A stretch of DNA of 64,000 nucleotides from Todiramphus chloris collaris (taxonomy: Eukaryota; Chordata; Aves; Coraciiformes; Alcedinidae), in contig JANVCC010000021.1 of assembly GCA_025345505.1 (NCBI GenBank), positions 2,962,816-3,026,815 of the forward strand, read 5' to 3'. Under the pieces are notes generated by a model. That model ran no database searches. It saw nothing but the letters and a program-made list of their open reading frames with translations, and was not told the DNA's origin. A program made the translations under genes and the position numbers. The stretch's first letter is position 1, and each line of letters opens with the position of its first letter. Positions 10,601 to 22,636 of this stretch are shown piece by piece.

Positions 10601-13600
10601 AAAATTATGAGAGGTTATTTCAGATCCGAGTCTGTCAATAAAATCATTCCTTGGCTATGCCTGTGCACGTGAAATAAGCAGGCCAAGGATACCAGCTCTG
10701 TCACTGGATCATACATGCTGTTTAATGGCTAATACTCTCCCTGGCATAGTTTTGAGCTCAGTCCCAGACAATGCCTGGGCACAGCTGGGGGACAACACAG
10801 GCCAGGGACTGTTCTCAGGAGGCCGTGAGTGTTCTTTGTTTCAGGGAGGGAAGACAGTTTATTCACATAAACATAAGCAGTGCTGGGCCACTTGCCCATA
10901 GGAACCGAGGAGGGGCACGGATGTCACTTGTAAGTTCAGATGAGGTCCACAGCTCTGGCTTTTCTTTGGTGACAGGGAATGGTGGCTATAAATTTTTTAT
11001 CCTGTGAGAATCTTCTGCTACAGCTGATGAAGCGTTTGCTTCCCACCAGACCAAGCTCTCACAAAGTATCCCTACAAAGCAAGGGGGTAGGTGGTCTTGC
11101 AGAGAACAGGCAGCTTAATTATCAAATCATGGGGAGGTCACGTCTGCTGTCTAATAGTCTGATACTATTGTCTCATGTGCAGTGTCCACGTGAGAAAAAT
11201 TCAGTGCCACATGTAAGAAGGGAAGGAGAGGAAGAATGGACAGATGAAGTCACGAGATCCCCCCAAAGCTGAGAAACTGGAAGCAGTCCACGCTAAGCAT
11301 ATGAATTTGTGAGGAATTTGGTGTAGTAGATGTTGGTCTATCTGGCCAGTGATTTTTCAGATTGCTGATGAGAAGAAAAATGAGTCAAGCTCTATTCCTT
11401 AACTCCTGAGGATGTGCTCAGCATTAACAAAGTCTCTCTAAATGCTTCAGAAGACCAGGAGTCCTTGAGGTGTTTTGAGCAATGCAAAGTGAAGTGACTT
11501 CCAGATGTTGTATGGGCATCTTAACTCAAAAGCACCTTTTCCTTTCCACTTTGAGGCAGAACAAGGAAAAGGAGACTTGGGGTTCAAGCCCAAACAAAGA
11601 GATGCACCAATAAATTATTTTTTTAAGCTCTTTATGACCTCTATTCACAACACCTTTACAGGCTGACTATTTTCTGGGTATATGGTGTGACAAACACAGG
11701 AATGCTGTCTCACAGCAGGATTATGTCCCTTGGACAATGCAAAGCTGATGTGTACGTGTAGGGCCTACATCCATAAAGGTGGAATAAACATTCAACAAAA
11801 CACGAATTACAAAATAACAAGCTGAAGCAGATGTATTATCCTGTGCCTATAAAGTCAGGAAAAGAAATGTAAGTGAAGAAACCCCACACCCCAAGTTTGC
11901 AAGGGGAACCCCCAATGCAGCTGAGAAAATAACCCTGAGGAGCACGTTCTGATTTAGCCATAAGGAAAACTGGGAAGCTGGACACGCTCTGCTCTTTTTA
12001 TATACCACACATGCAGCATTTTGAGGAGGGTGGTGGGACTGTGCCCTCGGGCACCCCACAGCATGTCTGTCTTTATCACTTCAAGGACAACAGACTTTGT
12101 TCCTAAATGCAGTTAGTGGGAATTCTACCATTCAGTGAAATTACAGCAGGACTGAATTTGGCTTGAAGGGTTATTGTGTAGCCTTGAAAACGTTCTCTGC
12201 ACAGAGTCAGAAATGGCCAAAAATCCAGGAAAACTTGTTAGGAATTAATGCTGGAAACAGCGTTGGTGTCACTTATACATATGGCGCGCTGGATACCTCG
12301 AAGCATGTTTAGAGCAGGCAGTAAACAATGGCAAAACAGGGGAAGCAGGGTTTTGCCTGCCTTTTGAAGACTGTTGGCTATATTTACTTTTGTATTGCGA
12401 TGGATGTGCATACAGCACTCTGCCAAGCAAGATATACTTTTTATTGACCTACTTGTGTTCCAATTTATTGCTAGTGACAGCTGTTGTCAATGATCTGGAG
12501 AAAATAAATTGAGAATAAAGCAAAGAGACACTGATTGTTGGGAAAAAAAAAAAAAAAGTTGTTGTTTTAAATCAACTATAAGGGATTTAATATCTTAAAA
12601 ACTATAGAGTCTGATTAAAATGAAGACTTTAAATCCATAGCTGGATTACAGTAATTCAGAACTTCATGGATTATGAGATGAAATACTCCATAGGCATCAT
12701 TTTGGACAAATGCTGCCATTAGGATTACTACATAATTTTATACCTACTGTCTTGCATTTCTTGAAATCCTCTGCTGTGGCACTACGTGAGTTTGAAAGAC
12801 ACTGGCTGCCATGTTTCATTTGATCCTTCTAACACGTGAGTCAAATTTGTTGACATTTAACATTTGCAGCCAGTCTAATCCGCTACATTTCAGTGACTTC
12901 TCTGCACAGCAATTTCAGAATCAATAGCTGGTATTCTGGTGGTGTTTCCTAGATACAGGTTGTGGATGACAATTGTAGCATATGAAAATCTCCCTTCTCT
13001 AGTTAGCGCAACTTTATGGTTTTTTTTTTTAAGGGCAAATTAAGACATATTTGATTCTGTGTTTTGTCTTATTTGGCTTTTTGGATTGCTTTTTTTAATG
13101 GGCCACAAGTTGCCTGGGGACATTCGACACGGAAGGCACTATCCACAAACAGTTTAACTGTATCTCTCTCTGAAAAGGTGGAAGTTTTATTGAAGATGCC
13201 TGCCAGTGAAACCATGTGTATCACTAATGGAGAAAGCAAGTGATAAAAGCCTCTTGGATGATAGAGATGGTGAAAAATAGCAGTTTTCCTATGAGAGCAT
13301 TCTAGGAGAAAACCAAACCAAACCAGTCCCCTTGGTTTTTTGTCAGCATCTTGAGGGAAAAATCAGCTGAAGGTACAATAGCTCTGTTGCAGCCATTACT
13401 GATTGTTTTTTCCCCTAATCCAAACAGATGAGCACGTCCTACAATTTTGACTTTTATCAGGCACACTGATACCTTTCTGCCTTACATGCACATGGTTAAA
13501 CTGCAGAAAAATTGAACAGTTGCAAGTAAATTAAAGAAGATAAAGTATTTTAAGGGATACGAAGAGTTAGGTAGTACTTCCAAACAGTTTCAAATTTCCT

Positions 13601-14635
13601 CAATGGAGATGGTTGAAAAAACATACTGGAAGAGTTAAAACCATGGAGGGAGGTGGAGAATGAGGGAAAACAAGGATAAATGCACAGAGGAGAGTTTTCT
13701 CCAAAAGGGGCCGAAAAATTGATGACATATGTTCAGCTTACATCTCCCTATGACTGCCATGAATACACAGAGAAATTAACCTCACCATCTTTCTTTTCTT
13801 GACATATAAAACAGTTACATCCTTTTGAAGTCTACAGGAATTATTTATACCTTCTACTAGGAAACCTGGATTCTCTTTATGAGAGGCTGCTCTCTTTCTA
13901 GTTGGCCCTGAGACCAGGTAGTGTGAACAAACCTTACTACTATCATTATTATTAAAAAAAAATAAATCTGAGTTCTGGTAGAAAGCAGTTCCTGAAGAAA
14001 CGAGGCTGTCATCCCAAGGTTTCCTTTGATATAAAAGAGTCAGAGATGTTGTGGATGAAAGTCTGGGAGTATGAAAGGTGCATCAAGGTCACACAGCTTA
14101 GAGAGCTCCAGGCAGTCTGACACAGAACCTCTTCTACACTAGCTAGAAAAAAAAATCAGTATTTTTAGGCCACAACATTCACAACATTGCTAGTCAGAAA
14201 GAATCTGGATTTTTCTAGATACTAGGATTTCAACCTTCAGTTTCACTTTTATACCTTATCTAAATAACACCACATCCTGAACGACCTTGGGAAACAAACT
14301 AGCAATTTTAATTTACCAAAAAGAAAAGAGAGACGATGACAAGATTAAGTTATTTTCATAGGAGGGGAGCAGGGGAGGTTTGACAGATGTAGTGGAGGTG
14401 AGGAGGGCCAGGTATCCCTCTGGGTACTCCTGCTAACCACTGATGCTTCCTACTTGGCCTGTCATTGTGATACCTTTTCCTGAGCAGCAGTAGCACTGAC
14501 AGCAGCAGCTGTCAAGGCTCAGGGATGCAAGGCTCCCATATGTCCTCTCCCCTTGCTCCAAAGGGTCCATCAAGAAAGGTGCCCCTCCCACCCCTCCTTG
14601 CTGTGGTTCTGTATGTATTAATAGTCTGATGTTTG
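4673..14635. other. AFF3 intron, about 10 kb without recognised features
   Basis: AT-rich intron. No exon of AFF3 or any other gene, no tRNA-like fold and no recognised transposon was seen. It holds short simple tracts only: an AAAC run near 5868-5888, poly-A near 12542-12558 and poly-T near 13020-13031. Open frames such as 8140-8691 on the minus strand (183 codons) have no recognisable domain and no splice support, and are treated as chance. Unidentified ancient repeats or conserved non-coding elements may be present. Confidence 0.55.
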
Positions 14636-15125
14636 CATAATTAATGATAACAGCTTAATGGCCCTGACCCCCCCCTCCTTGTAAGGCTTTCCCTCTCTGC
14701 CCAGGGGGCCTTCCCTCCCTGTCCAACTCATTGTAAGTGTGTCTGTCTCCAGCCCTTTCACGGCCATGCTTGTGCCTAGCCATGGCCTCTACTGATCTGG
14801 ACCCTGATCTGAGGACTATCTTCCTGGCTGGACCTCAGACCTGTCTCATTGCTAAGTGTGCCTGGCAGTCACCGGGCTGTGTTTGACCCTCACTGGACCT
14901 GATCCTGACTTGACTTCCTGACCTGCTTTTGGACCTGCCCCATTAACATCAACTTGCTCGAGGATCTAGGCTCTTGGTTGAACATGACTGCACCCTTGGA
15001 CCTTCCCTGATCATCCTGCTTGTGCCTTGTGGGACTGCACCCCTGGCTGGCATGTCCCCTGCCCTGCCAGCTGTCTTCTGCACCTTGGCTCCTGGCTCCC
15101 TGTCCTGTAGGGAACAGCTGGTCTT
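14636..15125. repeat. Degenerate CTGACCTG-rich stretch, possible interspersed repeat
   Basis: About 490 bp, pyrimidine- and CTG-rich, with loosely recurring units such as CTGATCTGGACC, GGCTGGACCTCAGACCTG, CACTGGACCTGATCCTGACT and TTTTGGACCTGCCCC. It looks like an old LTR or degenerate minisatellite rather than unique intron. I cannot name a family and see no clear target-site duplication or termini. Confidence 0.35.
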
Positions 15126-15316
15126 CACTGCTCTCTGATGATTAGAGGCTTAATTTATGATGAAAAATTAAGGAGTTTATACAGTATGTCTCATTTATTT
15201 CTTGATGTATAATACTTCTGGCCATGTCTCAGTTCCTGTTGGAAAAATTGTATTTTTTTCTCTTTAAATGCAGAAAATTACATTGTTTTCTTTATTTTAA
15301 AGGCATCCATACTTAC

Positions 15317-15444
15317 ATATCATCAAAGATAAGCTTTGTCCTTCTGCAGTCCCTGGGTGCACTGGAGAGAGGTGACCAAGACTCCGTTTGGGACTGTGGC
15401 TTATTGCAGAGAAGAACATTTTCTGAATTGCTGTGAATTGCTTT
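15317..15444 (-). CDS. AFF3: AFF3 coding exon leading into the C-terminal homology domain
   Basis: 128-bp exon with 42 codons plus AT of a split Met. It reads KAIHSNSEN... then QTESWSPL and ends DCRRTKLIFDD. This matches human AFF3 in order (KAAHNNSEN, QTKPWSPG, DCKRQKLVFDD). KLIFDD is the entry to the C-terminal homology domain, which in AFF family members mediates homo- and heterodimerisation. Acceptor TGTTTGTTGTCTAG, donor AT|GTAAGT. A short stretch after NSEN differs from mammals (VLLCNK), so this part is less constrained. The exon is shorter than the minimum length used for simple ORF calling and was found from its splice sites. Confidence 0.93.
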
Positions 15445-17901
15445 CTAGACAACAAACATCAGAGAACACATTGAGGAATTGGCTACTAACTTCAAAAAAG
15501 CAAGTAATAAACATCAGGGCATTGTAAATTGGCAGTTAGTTTTCCTACTCTTTCAGCAGGGAGTATGTAAAAACTCTCCTGTCACTGAGAGCCACCAATT
15601 CACAGATGTTGCTCAGAGCACTTTGTAAAGGGCTTGAGTTTCAAATGTGATAAACTATCAAAACACTCTTGAAACACAGTAAGTGAAATTGCTAAAGACT
15701 AGATCTGTTGTGGTTAATTAGAAGATCAAGTTGTATCTTCAGCCTTCAGCTTCCAGGCTAGAATTGTACCTTGCCTTTGGAGATCAAGGCTCGCTCGTTT
15801 GGCTCGTTTCACACTGCACCGCTGATGTGCCTGTAAGGTATGAATTTGTAGTCCAAGGTCCAGGTGTCCTACTGCTCTGGGTCCCTGATCAGCTTGAAAG
15901 ATCACTGCTCTGTGCCACAGTGGAAGCATATGACCTTTGGCAGGGTCTCAAGCTCTCCCTCAGCTGCAGCTTCGGGCTCCTGAGTTCTCTGTCCTACCAA
16001 GTGACCTGCTGCGTGGGCTGCTATCAGTACAGTGCAAGGTGGAAGACCTCAGGGTGGTTTTTTGTTGATAACCACTGCCAGAAAACAGTTCTTTTTTTGT
16101 CAGGTGACAGACAGATTCGCTAGGTGCCAGATGGGAATATGGGATAAAACAAAGCTAGCTTGAACATTTATAGTTCACGACCTCTCATCTTCTATGTGGC
16201 ACGTGCAGATCAGTTCAGCAGGCTAAAAATTTTCAGATGAATAACCAGATACATAAGAATTTTATTGCAAGGGATGTTAAAATGTTGACCAAATGGTGCA
16301 TTGCTGTGCTATGCAGAAAATCTCAGTGCAACACATTTGCTGAGGGTGTGGATCATAAAGCAATCACCTTTTACTTTTGATTTCCAGCACATTTGCCTGT
16401 GAAGGAATTTAAATTGTTTTCAAGATACCCAGTAAAGAATCATATAATTATAATCCTGAATGGGTTATAAACCTCTAAACTTACGTTTTAGAAGTTAAAA
16501 TGTTTAAAAAAGTTCCACTTAATCCATTAAAAATTAAATGAATGACTGTGCTATATGGAAGTGCCTTTTTATTGGGCTATTTCTATGTAATTAATTTGAT
16601 TTCCATTTATCAAAAGCATCTGCGAGACATTCTTGAAACATAAAATTTATAACCTGCTTTTCTAAAAAGTGCCCAAGATTAAGTTTATAGTTGCGACTTC
16701 CCCCTCTGCTCTCAAAAAATAAATTCATTTATGTATATGTAAATATACTTAACATATAATGTGGGGTCAGTTATCCCCACAGTGAAAGTGGCTAGAAAAG
16801 GCCACTGGTACATGTCAGGTAGTTTGTTTTCCTGAAAATTTCCTAGGCACTAATATTTAGGTTTTTTTTTTTTGTGGCCTTTTGTGTGTCAAATAATCAA
16901 TACAACAAATAATCAATACAACAAATAGACAGAGGATAAAATACATAAGCATCTTTTTGTATCAAGGATCGGAGCATGGCCCTTTCTAGCAGCAGCAGCA
17001 GTGCCCTAAGAACTCGACTAGATGCTCCAGAAGTGGACATCAGTATGATGGCACCAAAATTGCTTCTTCTAGGTGTATCACACGAAGCAGAAGAGCTTCA
17101 AGGGGAGGATGTGACAATATCCTAGCCTTGATCTCCTACCAGCAGTGCCCTGTAGGCTGGAGGGTAGGGTATGATTTCGAGAGCTGAGTGGGAGAGAGAT
17201 GTGAATTCCCTCCATCAGAAGAGCTAACAGGCTCTTTACTCCAGCATCCTAACCAGAGAAGTCAGGCATCAATAAGGACAGCACCTACTCCTCTCTCTCC
17301 ATGCTCTGAAGGCAATGGCTACCATGTGGTGTAGTAACACAGCTTTATCTGGAAGAGTGCTCTGGACACATTTAGTGTGAGCAGGACTCTCTGATAAGTA
17401 TCTGAGCCGAGTTGTGAGGCCGGAGCTGAGTTGTGAGGAGGGTGTTAAGCTGTTCCCTGGTGTCAAGAGTAAGTAGAAGTGTCAGAGAAAGTTGGTTGTG
17501 AGACACGTAGGAGAACTTGCCTGCAGGGATGCTCATGACTGGGCAGTGGCCAAGTAGAGGCCATATACAGTAGAAGCCTTGTGTGCACCACACTTTTGGA
17601 TGTAGGAGGCTTGCATCGTGCCCAAGCAATACTCTGGAGGCCTAAAGCAATTCATTTTAGGCCATTAGCTTTTCCCTTTTGCTTATGTAGCCTTTGTTAT
17701 TTGCCTGCTGTACAACCTTCCCTCTTTCCTTTCTTCCGTGCCTTGCTAAACTCCAAACCAGAGAAACAGAACTTAAAATGCAGCATTCATTATTACAATT
17801 TATTTTTTTTCCATAACATTCTGCAAAACTCTCACCGACTGCAATACAAAGTGAAAAATACACAGCCAGGCTTTATACCGTGAACAACAGCATAAACTTA
17901 C
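15445..17901. other. AFF3 intron of 2.46 kb
   Basis: Intron between AFF3 exons 17902-18103 and 15317-15444. It holds a 16-bp tandem repeat at 16891-16926 and a poly-T run near 16862-16873. A 130-codon plus-strand frame at 15731-16123 has no recognised domain. No transposon was recognised. Confidence 0.75.
16891..16926. repeat. 16-bp tandem repeat, 2.3 copies
   Basis: The unit AAATAATCAATACAAC occurs twice exactly (16891-16906 and 16907-16922) and continues with AAAT. Perfect identity suggests a recent tandem duplication. Confidence 0.95.
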
Positions 17902-18103
17902 ATTGAAGTCTCCGGGATGTGGCTGCGACTGGATTTCACCCTTATGTTTTTTGCTGGAGGAGATGGAAGGTAATAGACTGCTGCCATTAGGTCTGCTGGA
18001 GGAAGTTAAATCATCGTTGGAGTATTTGTGTTTTGATGCATCAGAGAGGGGAGAGATGGGTGACCGAAGCATTTTCTCATTTTTATTTATTGGTATTGCC
18101 AAG
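17902..18103 (-). CDS. AFF3: AFF3 coding exon ([20 protein letters not shown])
   Basis: 202-bp exon: one base completing a split Ser and then 67 codons ending HPGDFN. The block [19 protein letters not shown], then SKHKY and [11 protein letters not shown], is nearly identical to mammalian AFF3. SPISPLSD is a proline-directed phosphorylation-type sequence in an otherwise serine-rich, disordered linker. Acceptor TTTCCATTTCCAG, donor AAT|GTAAGT, ending in phase 0. High conservation compared with the flanking linker suggests a binding or regulatory segment, but its partner is not evident from sequence. Confidence 0.96.
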
Positions 18104-21100
18104 CTGGAAATGGAAATTACAGTAATGGAGTGTCACAAAGCTGGGTTTGAGAAAGGTAAATGTTTTATATATTACCAAAACTTTGAATTTAAAACCTGCT
18201 GGCAGGATAAAGCCTATCGGTATCTGGAAACAAGCTTACAGTATTGGGACCAAGAGTTCATTTACAAATTTGTATCATGTTTCTCCTCTTTCCCTTCAAG
18301 GCAAATTGTAATTCTGGAGTTAATATAAAGTCTGTATCCGAGTACTTGAAAAAAAAAATACAGAGATAAATGGCCGCTTGCTTGCTATTTCTTAAGGGAT
18401 AGCTGGAGATGAAGATTAGGCTCTGAAGTGTAAGTTCAGGTTATGGAGCCCTATTTCACCATTACAGGTGACAATTTATAAGCCATAGCAATAAAACCAT
18501 ATGTCAACTAAAGCAGGAAATGCGTTTAAAGATGACTGGCTTGTCTTTGTGCTCAATGCCCAGCCTTTGGTAGCACCGTTTTGACTAATTTAGTACAGAT
18601 TTTGAAGACAAAGAAAGATAGGCTGGTAGTGCAGACAAAAGGAAACGTATGCAAACGGTAGATGCAGAGAAATGTGAGCTGCTCTAGAATAAAAGAAAGA
18701 AGTCCAGAGTCTTCTAAAGAAAGCTAAAACACAAGGCAGTGTTTTCAGCTTTCATTTCTTTGGGAGAAGCTTTGGATGAGGACGAATCAGACTCTAAAAA
18801 TACGCCCAGAAATAAACTTCAGCTTGAAGAAAATATTTAGCTGAAAATCTTAAAGCAACACACACACACACAAATAAAAGTTCTTTTAAGGAGATAGCTT
18901 GCATTAAGACTAGAAGTATAATTAAGGTCAGACAGACACAGTACCTTTCCCTGTCACATTCCCCTTTATTCAGCCTATTACTTTTTATGGACAATTCTCA
19001 CTCCTTTATAGTGACTGTATCAGACAGTATACACTTAATGGAATCACAAAGAAGAATATGGTACAAGCTACATTTTATTTCAGCACATAATTTCAGGGAA
19101 CAGAGCTAATTAAATGTGCTCTTATCATACATTTGTCCATTTATCTGGTGGGTCTTTAAAAAGTAGCTGTGGAAGAAGCCATGCATCATAATTCAGAACC
19201 CTTTCTGTTTCCCACAGTACCTTTAAAACACAGCACCTTTAAAACACACCGTGAACTGTTGTGCTTTAATGACTGACGCTGGTTATGAAAGCAAGAATCA
19301 GGGTGTGTAAGATGGACAACCGTGCCCTTATTGTCCTCCTAAGAAGAAGAAGATCTTTAGCACTATTTTGAATGTGCAGGCTGATGCTGTCATTTCTTTT
19401 CCTCTTTTCAAAGCTAAACCCATGCCTCGGCTAGCCACGTTTACACATCGCTGTCGAAGTGTGATCCTAAAGCACCCAAGAGAAGCCACAGCTGGTTTTA
19501 AGTGGACCCAAGCCTCAAAAGCTTGGTCCAGAGCTTCTGAGGAGTAGCTTCAAATTCTATTTGTGCTGCAGCCTGCAGACCTTCTACATGGTCTTTAGCA
19601 CATTGCGTAGGGCCAACCTAAACATACTGCCAAACTGCAGCAGCGCAAGCATCTTACACTGAGAAGCTATGCAGGACAACTTGCAGTGAGCTGTCATCTA
19701 CTGGCACTGGGTGAATTGTGACATCCAGTGTAGGGTCAAGATATCTGGGGTAACTCTGCCTGATGCTGCAGCTTTTCTTGTGAAACAGGGTCTTGCTTAG
19801 TCTCCACCTCGGACTCTTAATTCCACAGCAGAAAATGCTCGTGTCTGAAGGAGGTTTTCTTTGCTACCAGCCCTCAGCTGTCTGTGTGGCTCTGCTGGGA
19901 GCTGCAGAGTAGTAACCCAGACAAAGAAAAAGGAAAAAAAAGAAGAAAGAGCTCTGTTTTCAGAAAAGTTTCTTGAGTGAATTCACATCACCGTCACAGG
20001 CATCTACGGCGGCATAACTGGAGGGGGGATGTGCCAGCAGGAGCAGCCACTGGTTGCAAGAGGGACAGGAGGTCCTGGTATCAGCACTGCTGGTTTAGCT
20101 ACAGCCTCCATATGTCATCCTCATCTGTGTGAACATTCACATTTGCTACCATGTCCTACAGTAACATCTTGGAAGCAGGGCAGACCAGGGAAGAATTAGA
20201 AAGCAAATATACACTTAAGACCTTCTTTGTTTCTTTAATGTACAGTTCCTACCAGGAGTACTGAATACAATGTCACACAAAACACAAATTATTGTCCTGC
20301 TTCCAGGAAGCACAGAATTAACCCTGTGACATAGCAAGTTATGACAGCCCTGCTATTCTCTGAGGATGAATGAGACGTAAAACATACGACACTGCGGCGT
20401 GCCTGCATGCAATCACCCACAATAAAACAAACTGTTCTGTGCATTGTTTTCACTTTATGAAACATATGTGACATGTCAGGACAAAGAAATTGAAGGCATA
20501 TTTTTGAATAAGCACTATATATATTAGTTTTCTCCATGATTTCTTTCCCAGTATTAATGACAAGAATTGCCCAAACTCATCAATGATGTGTACAACAGAA
20601 AAGCTTATTACAACAAATACAAATATGCTCTAATATTAGTGGTTTCACCCCAAGAGAAACCCTGATACTACCAGAAAATGATTTTTTTTTTTTTTCTATA
20701 CTGATGACCAACATGTACTAAGCAACATGCAGCTGAACTCTGCAAGGGCGCATGTCTAAGTCTGATTGCTGGAAGCACCCAGAGAAACTCAATGTGACTG
20801 ACCTGACATGGACAGGGGTCTGTGTGCATAAAGCCTGCCAGCAAATGCTAAGTATTCCTCATTTGTTTCATGCCTTGCATCCTTGAAAACCTCATTGTTT
20901 TTAAAGTCTGAGTTCCTTTTCTAAAATACTTACTAATGACACAGAATAGATTGCTTGTAATCTCAAAAATAAGGGATCTCAAATATATTCCAGAACTAAT
21001 TCAGGCATTGTTATGAATACTTTTCCTCACCTTTTTCATGGGATTTACAGATCATAGTGTTTATACAGTCAAACTTTTAAGTGTGAAACTTGTAAGACAG

Positions 21101-21239
21101 TAGGGAAGGAAAGGCTATAAGATGGTTGCCTCTGTGAATTAGTACCCACAACAAAGTGTATAGGAATACCTCTCAGACAATCATGCTGCTCTAGCTGTAA
21201 TTACTCATTCCATGAGGACTGATTGTGATCAACCCTTGT
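18104..21239. other. AFF3 intron, part left of the CR1 copy
   Basis: Part of the 4.4-kb intron between exons 22512-22636 and 17902-18103. It contains a short CA repeat at 18859-18872. A near-repeat CCTTTAAAACACAGCA / CCTTTAAAACACACCG lies near 19221-19252. No exon or transposon was recognised. Confidence 0.6.
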
Positions 21240-22271
21240 GGGTACTGTGATCACAACAGTGGTGCAGAGTCAAGCTGGAGGTCTGTGGCCAGTGGTGTTC
21301 CCCAGGGATCAGTACTGGGTCCAGTTTTGTTCAATATCTTCATCAGTGACTTAGATGAGGGGATAGAGTGTCCCCTCAGCAAGTCCGCTGATGATATGAA
21401 ACTGGGAAGGGTGGCTGATACACTGGAAGGCTGTGCTGACATCCAACAAGACCTAGACAGGCTAGATAGCTGGGCAAAGCTGAACCTCATGAAGTTCAAT
21501 AAGGACAAGTGTAGAGTCCTGCATGTGGGAAAGAATAACACCAGGCACCAGTATAGATTACAGGTTGTCCTGATGGAAAGGAGCTCCATGGAGAAAGACC
21601 TTGGAGTCCTAGTGGATAGTAAGTTATCCATGGGACAGCAATGGGCCCTTGTAGCCAAGAAGGCCAATGGTGTCCTGTGGTCTAGTAAGAAAACTGTGTC
21701 CAGCAGGTCGAGGGAGGTTCTCCTCCCACTCTACTCTGCACTGGTGAGACCACATCTCCAGTATTGTATCCAGTTTTGGGCTCCCCAGTTCAAGAGAGAC
21801 AGTGATCTACTGGAGAGAGTCCAATGGAGAGCTACGAGGATGATTAAGGGACTTGAACACCTCCCCTGTGAAGAAAGGCTGAGAGAACTGGGCTGTTTAG
21901 TCTTGAAAAGAGAAGCCTGAGAGGGGATCTTATCAATGTCTATAAATATTTGAGGGGTGGGTGTCAAATGTAAGGGGCCAGGCTCTTTTCTGTGGTGCCC
22001 ACCAATAGGACAAGGATCAATGGGTATAAGCTAGAACACAGGAAGTTCCACCTCAACACGAGGAGAAACTTCTTTGCTGTGAGAGTGACAGAGCCTGGCC
22101 CAGGCTGCCCAGAGAGGCTGTGGAGTCTCCTTCTCTGGAGACTTTCCAACCCGCCTGGGTCTGTTCCTGTGTGGGCTGCCCTGGGTGACCCTGCTCTGGA
22201 TGGGGGGTTGGACTCGCTGATCTCCAGAGATCCCTTCCAACCCCCCCATTCTGTGATTCTATGATTTTATG
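21240..22271 (+). mobile_element. CR1 LINE copy with RT C-terminus and 3' end
   Basis: About 1.03 kb of CR1 on the plus strand, antisense to AFF3 and inside an AFF3 intron. The translation from 21225 keeps the reverse-transcriptase block [20 protein letters not shown] and then [10 protein letters not shown], where most CR1 copies read KFADDTKLG, so the catalytic FADD box has become SADD. The open frame runs to 21920 and then breaks. The 3' end is intact: GGGTTGGACTCGCTGATCTC, TTCCAACCCCCCCATTCTGT, GATTCTATGATTTTATG. It is the best-preserved CR1 copy of the window, but 5'-truncated and inactive. Confidence 0.95.
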
Positions 22272-22511
22272 AGCCTCACATTTGAAATCACAACGTCTTT
22301 GTGCAATAGGACAAAAAATGCAAGTATATAAATGTGTCAGGAGCTGGTAACTTGTTCGGTAAGCCAGAGGAAAGGAGAATACAGTGGGTAATTTTTCAAC
22401 ATAAAATGTGATAATTAAAAAATAAATCCTATTAAAGGAGAAAAATAATACAGGGCATTAAACTGCACCTGGTCGTATGGCTCAGTGGTAAACAAAAAGG
22501 ATAACACTTAC
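22272..22511. other. AFF3 intron, short unique part
   Basis: AT-rich 240 bp between the CR1 end and the donor GTAAGT of exon 22512-22636. Nothing further was recognised. Confidence 0.6.
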
Positions 22512-22636
22512 CTATTTTCATTCATATTGCAGTGATTTGCTGTTGTGGTGCTGTGGGCAGAGGCAGCTAATCGTGACGAGCTCTCTCGCTCTAAGTGAGT
22601 CTTCTTGATGTCTCTGCACTCCTCCTCATTCTCACA
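22512..22636 (-). CDS. AFF3: AFF3 coding exon (CENEEE...HCNMNEN)
   Basis: 125-bp exon with 41 codons plus the AG of a split Ser. It opens CENEEECRDIKK and closes ANHCNMNEN, with SSSRLAAS between; the human counterpart has the same order. Acceptor TTTCTCTCCATTCAG, donor AG|GTAAGT. It follows the KSRRKRK end of the large exon and belongs to the acidic and polar linker before the C-terminal homology domain. No known catalytic or binding motif is visible. The ORF on this strand reads on past the donor only briefly, which supports the splice boundary. Confidence 0.95.

Noticed and set aside
15731-16123. 130-codon plus-strand frame
   Set aside because: No domain recognised; located in an AFF3 intron on the opposite strand with no exon structure.
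21251-21667. 138-codon minus-strand frame
   Set aside because: It is the complement of the CR1 reverse-transcriptase region, not a gene.
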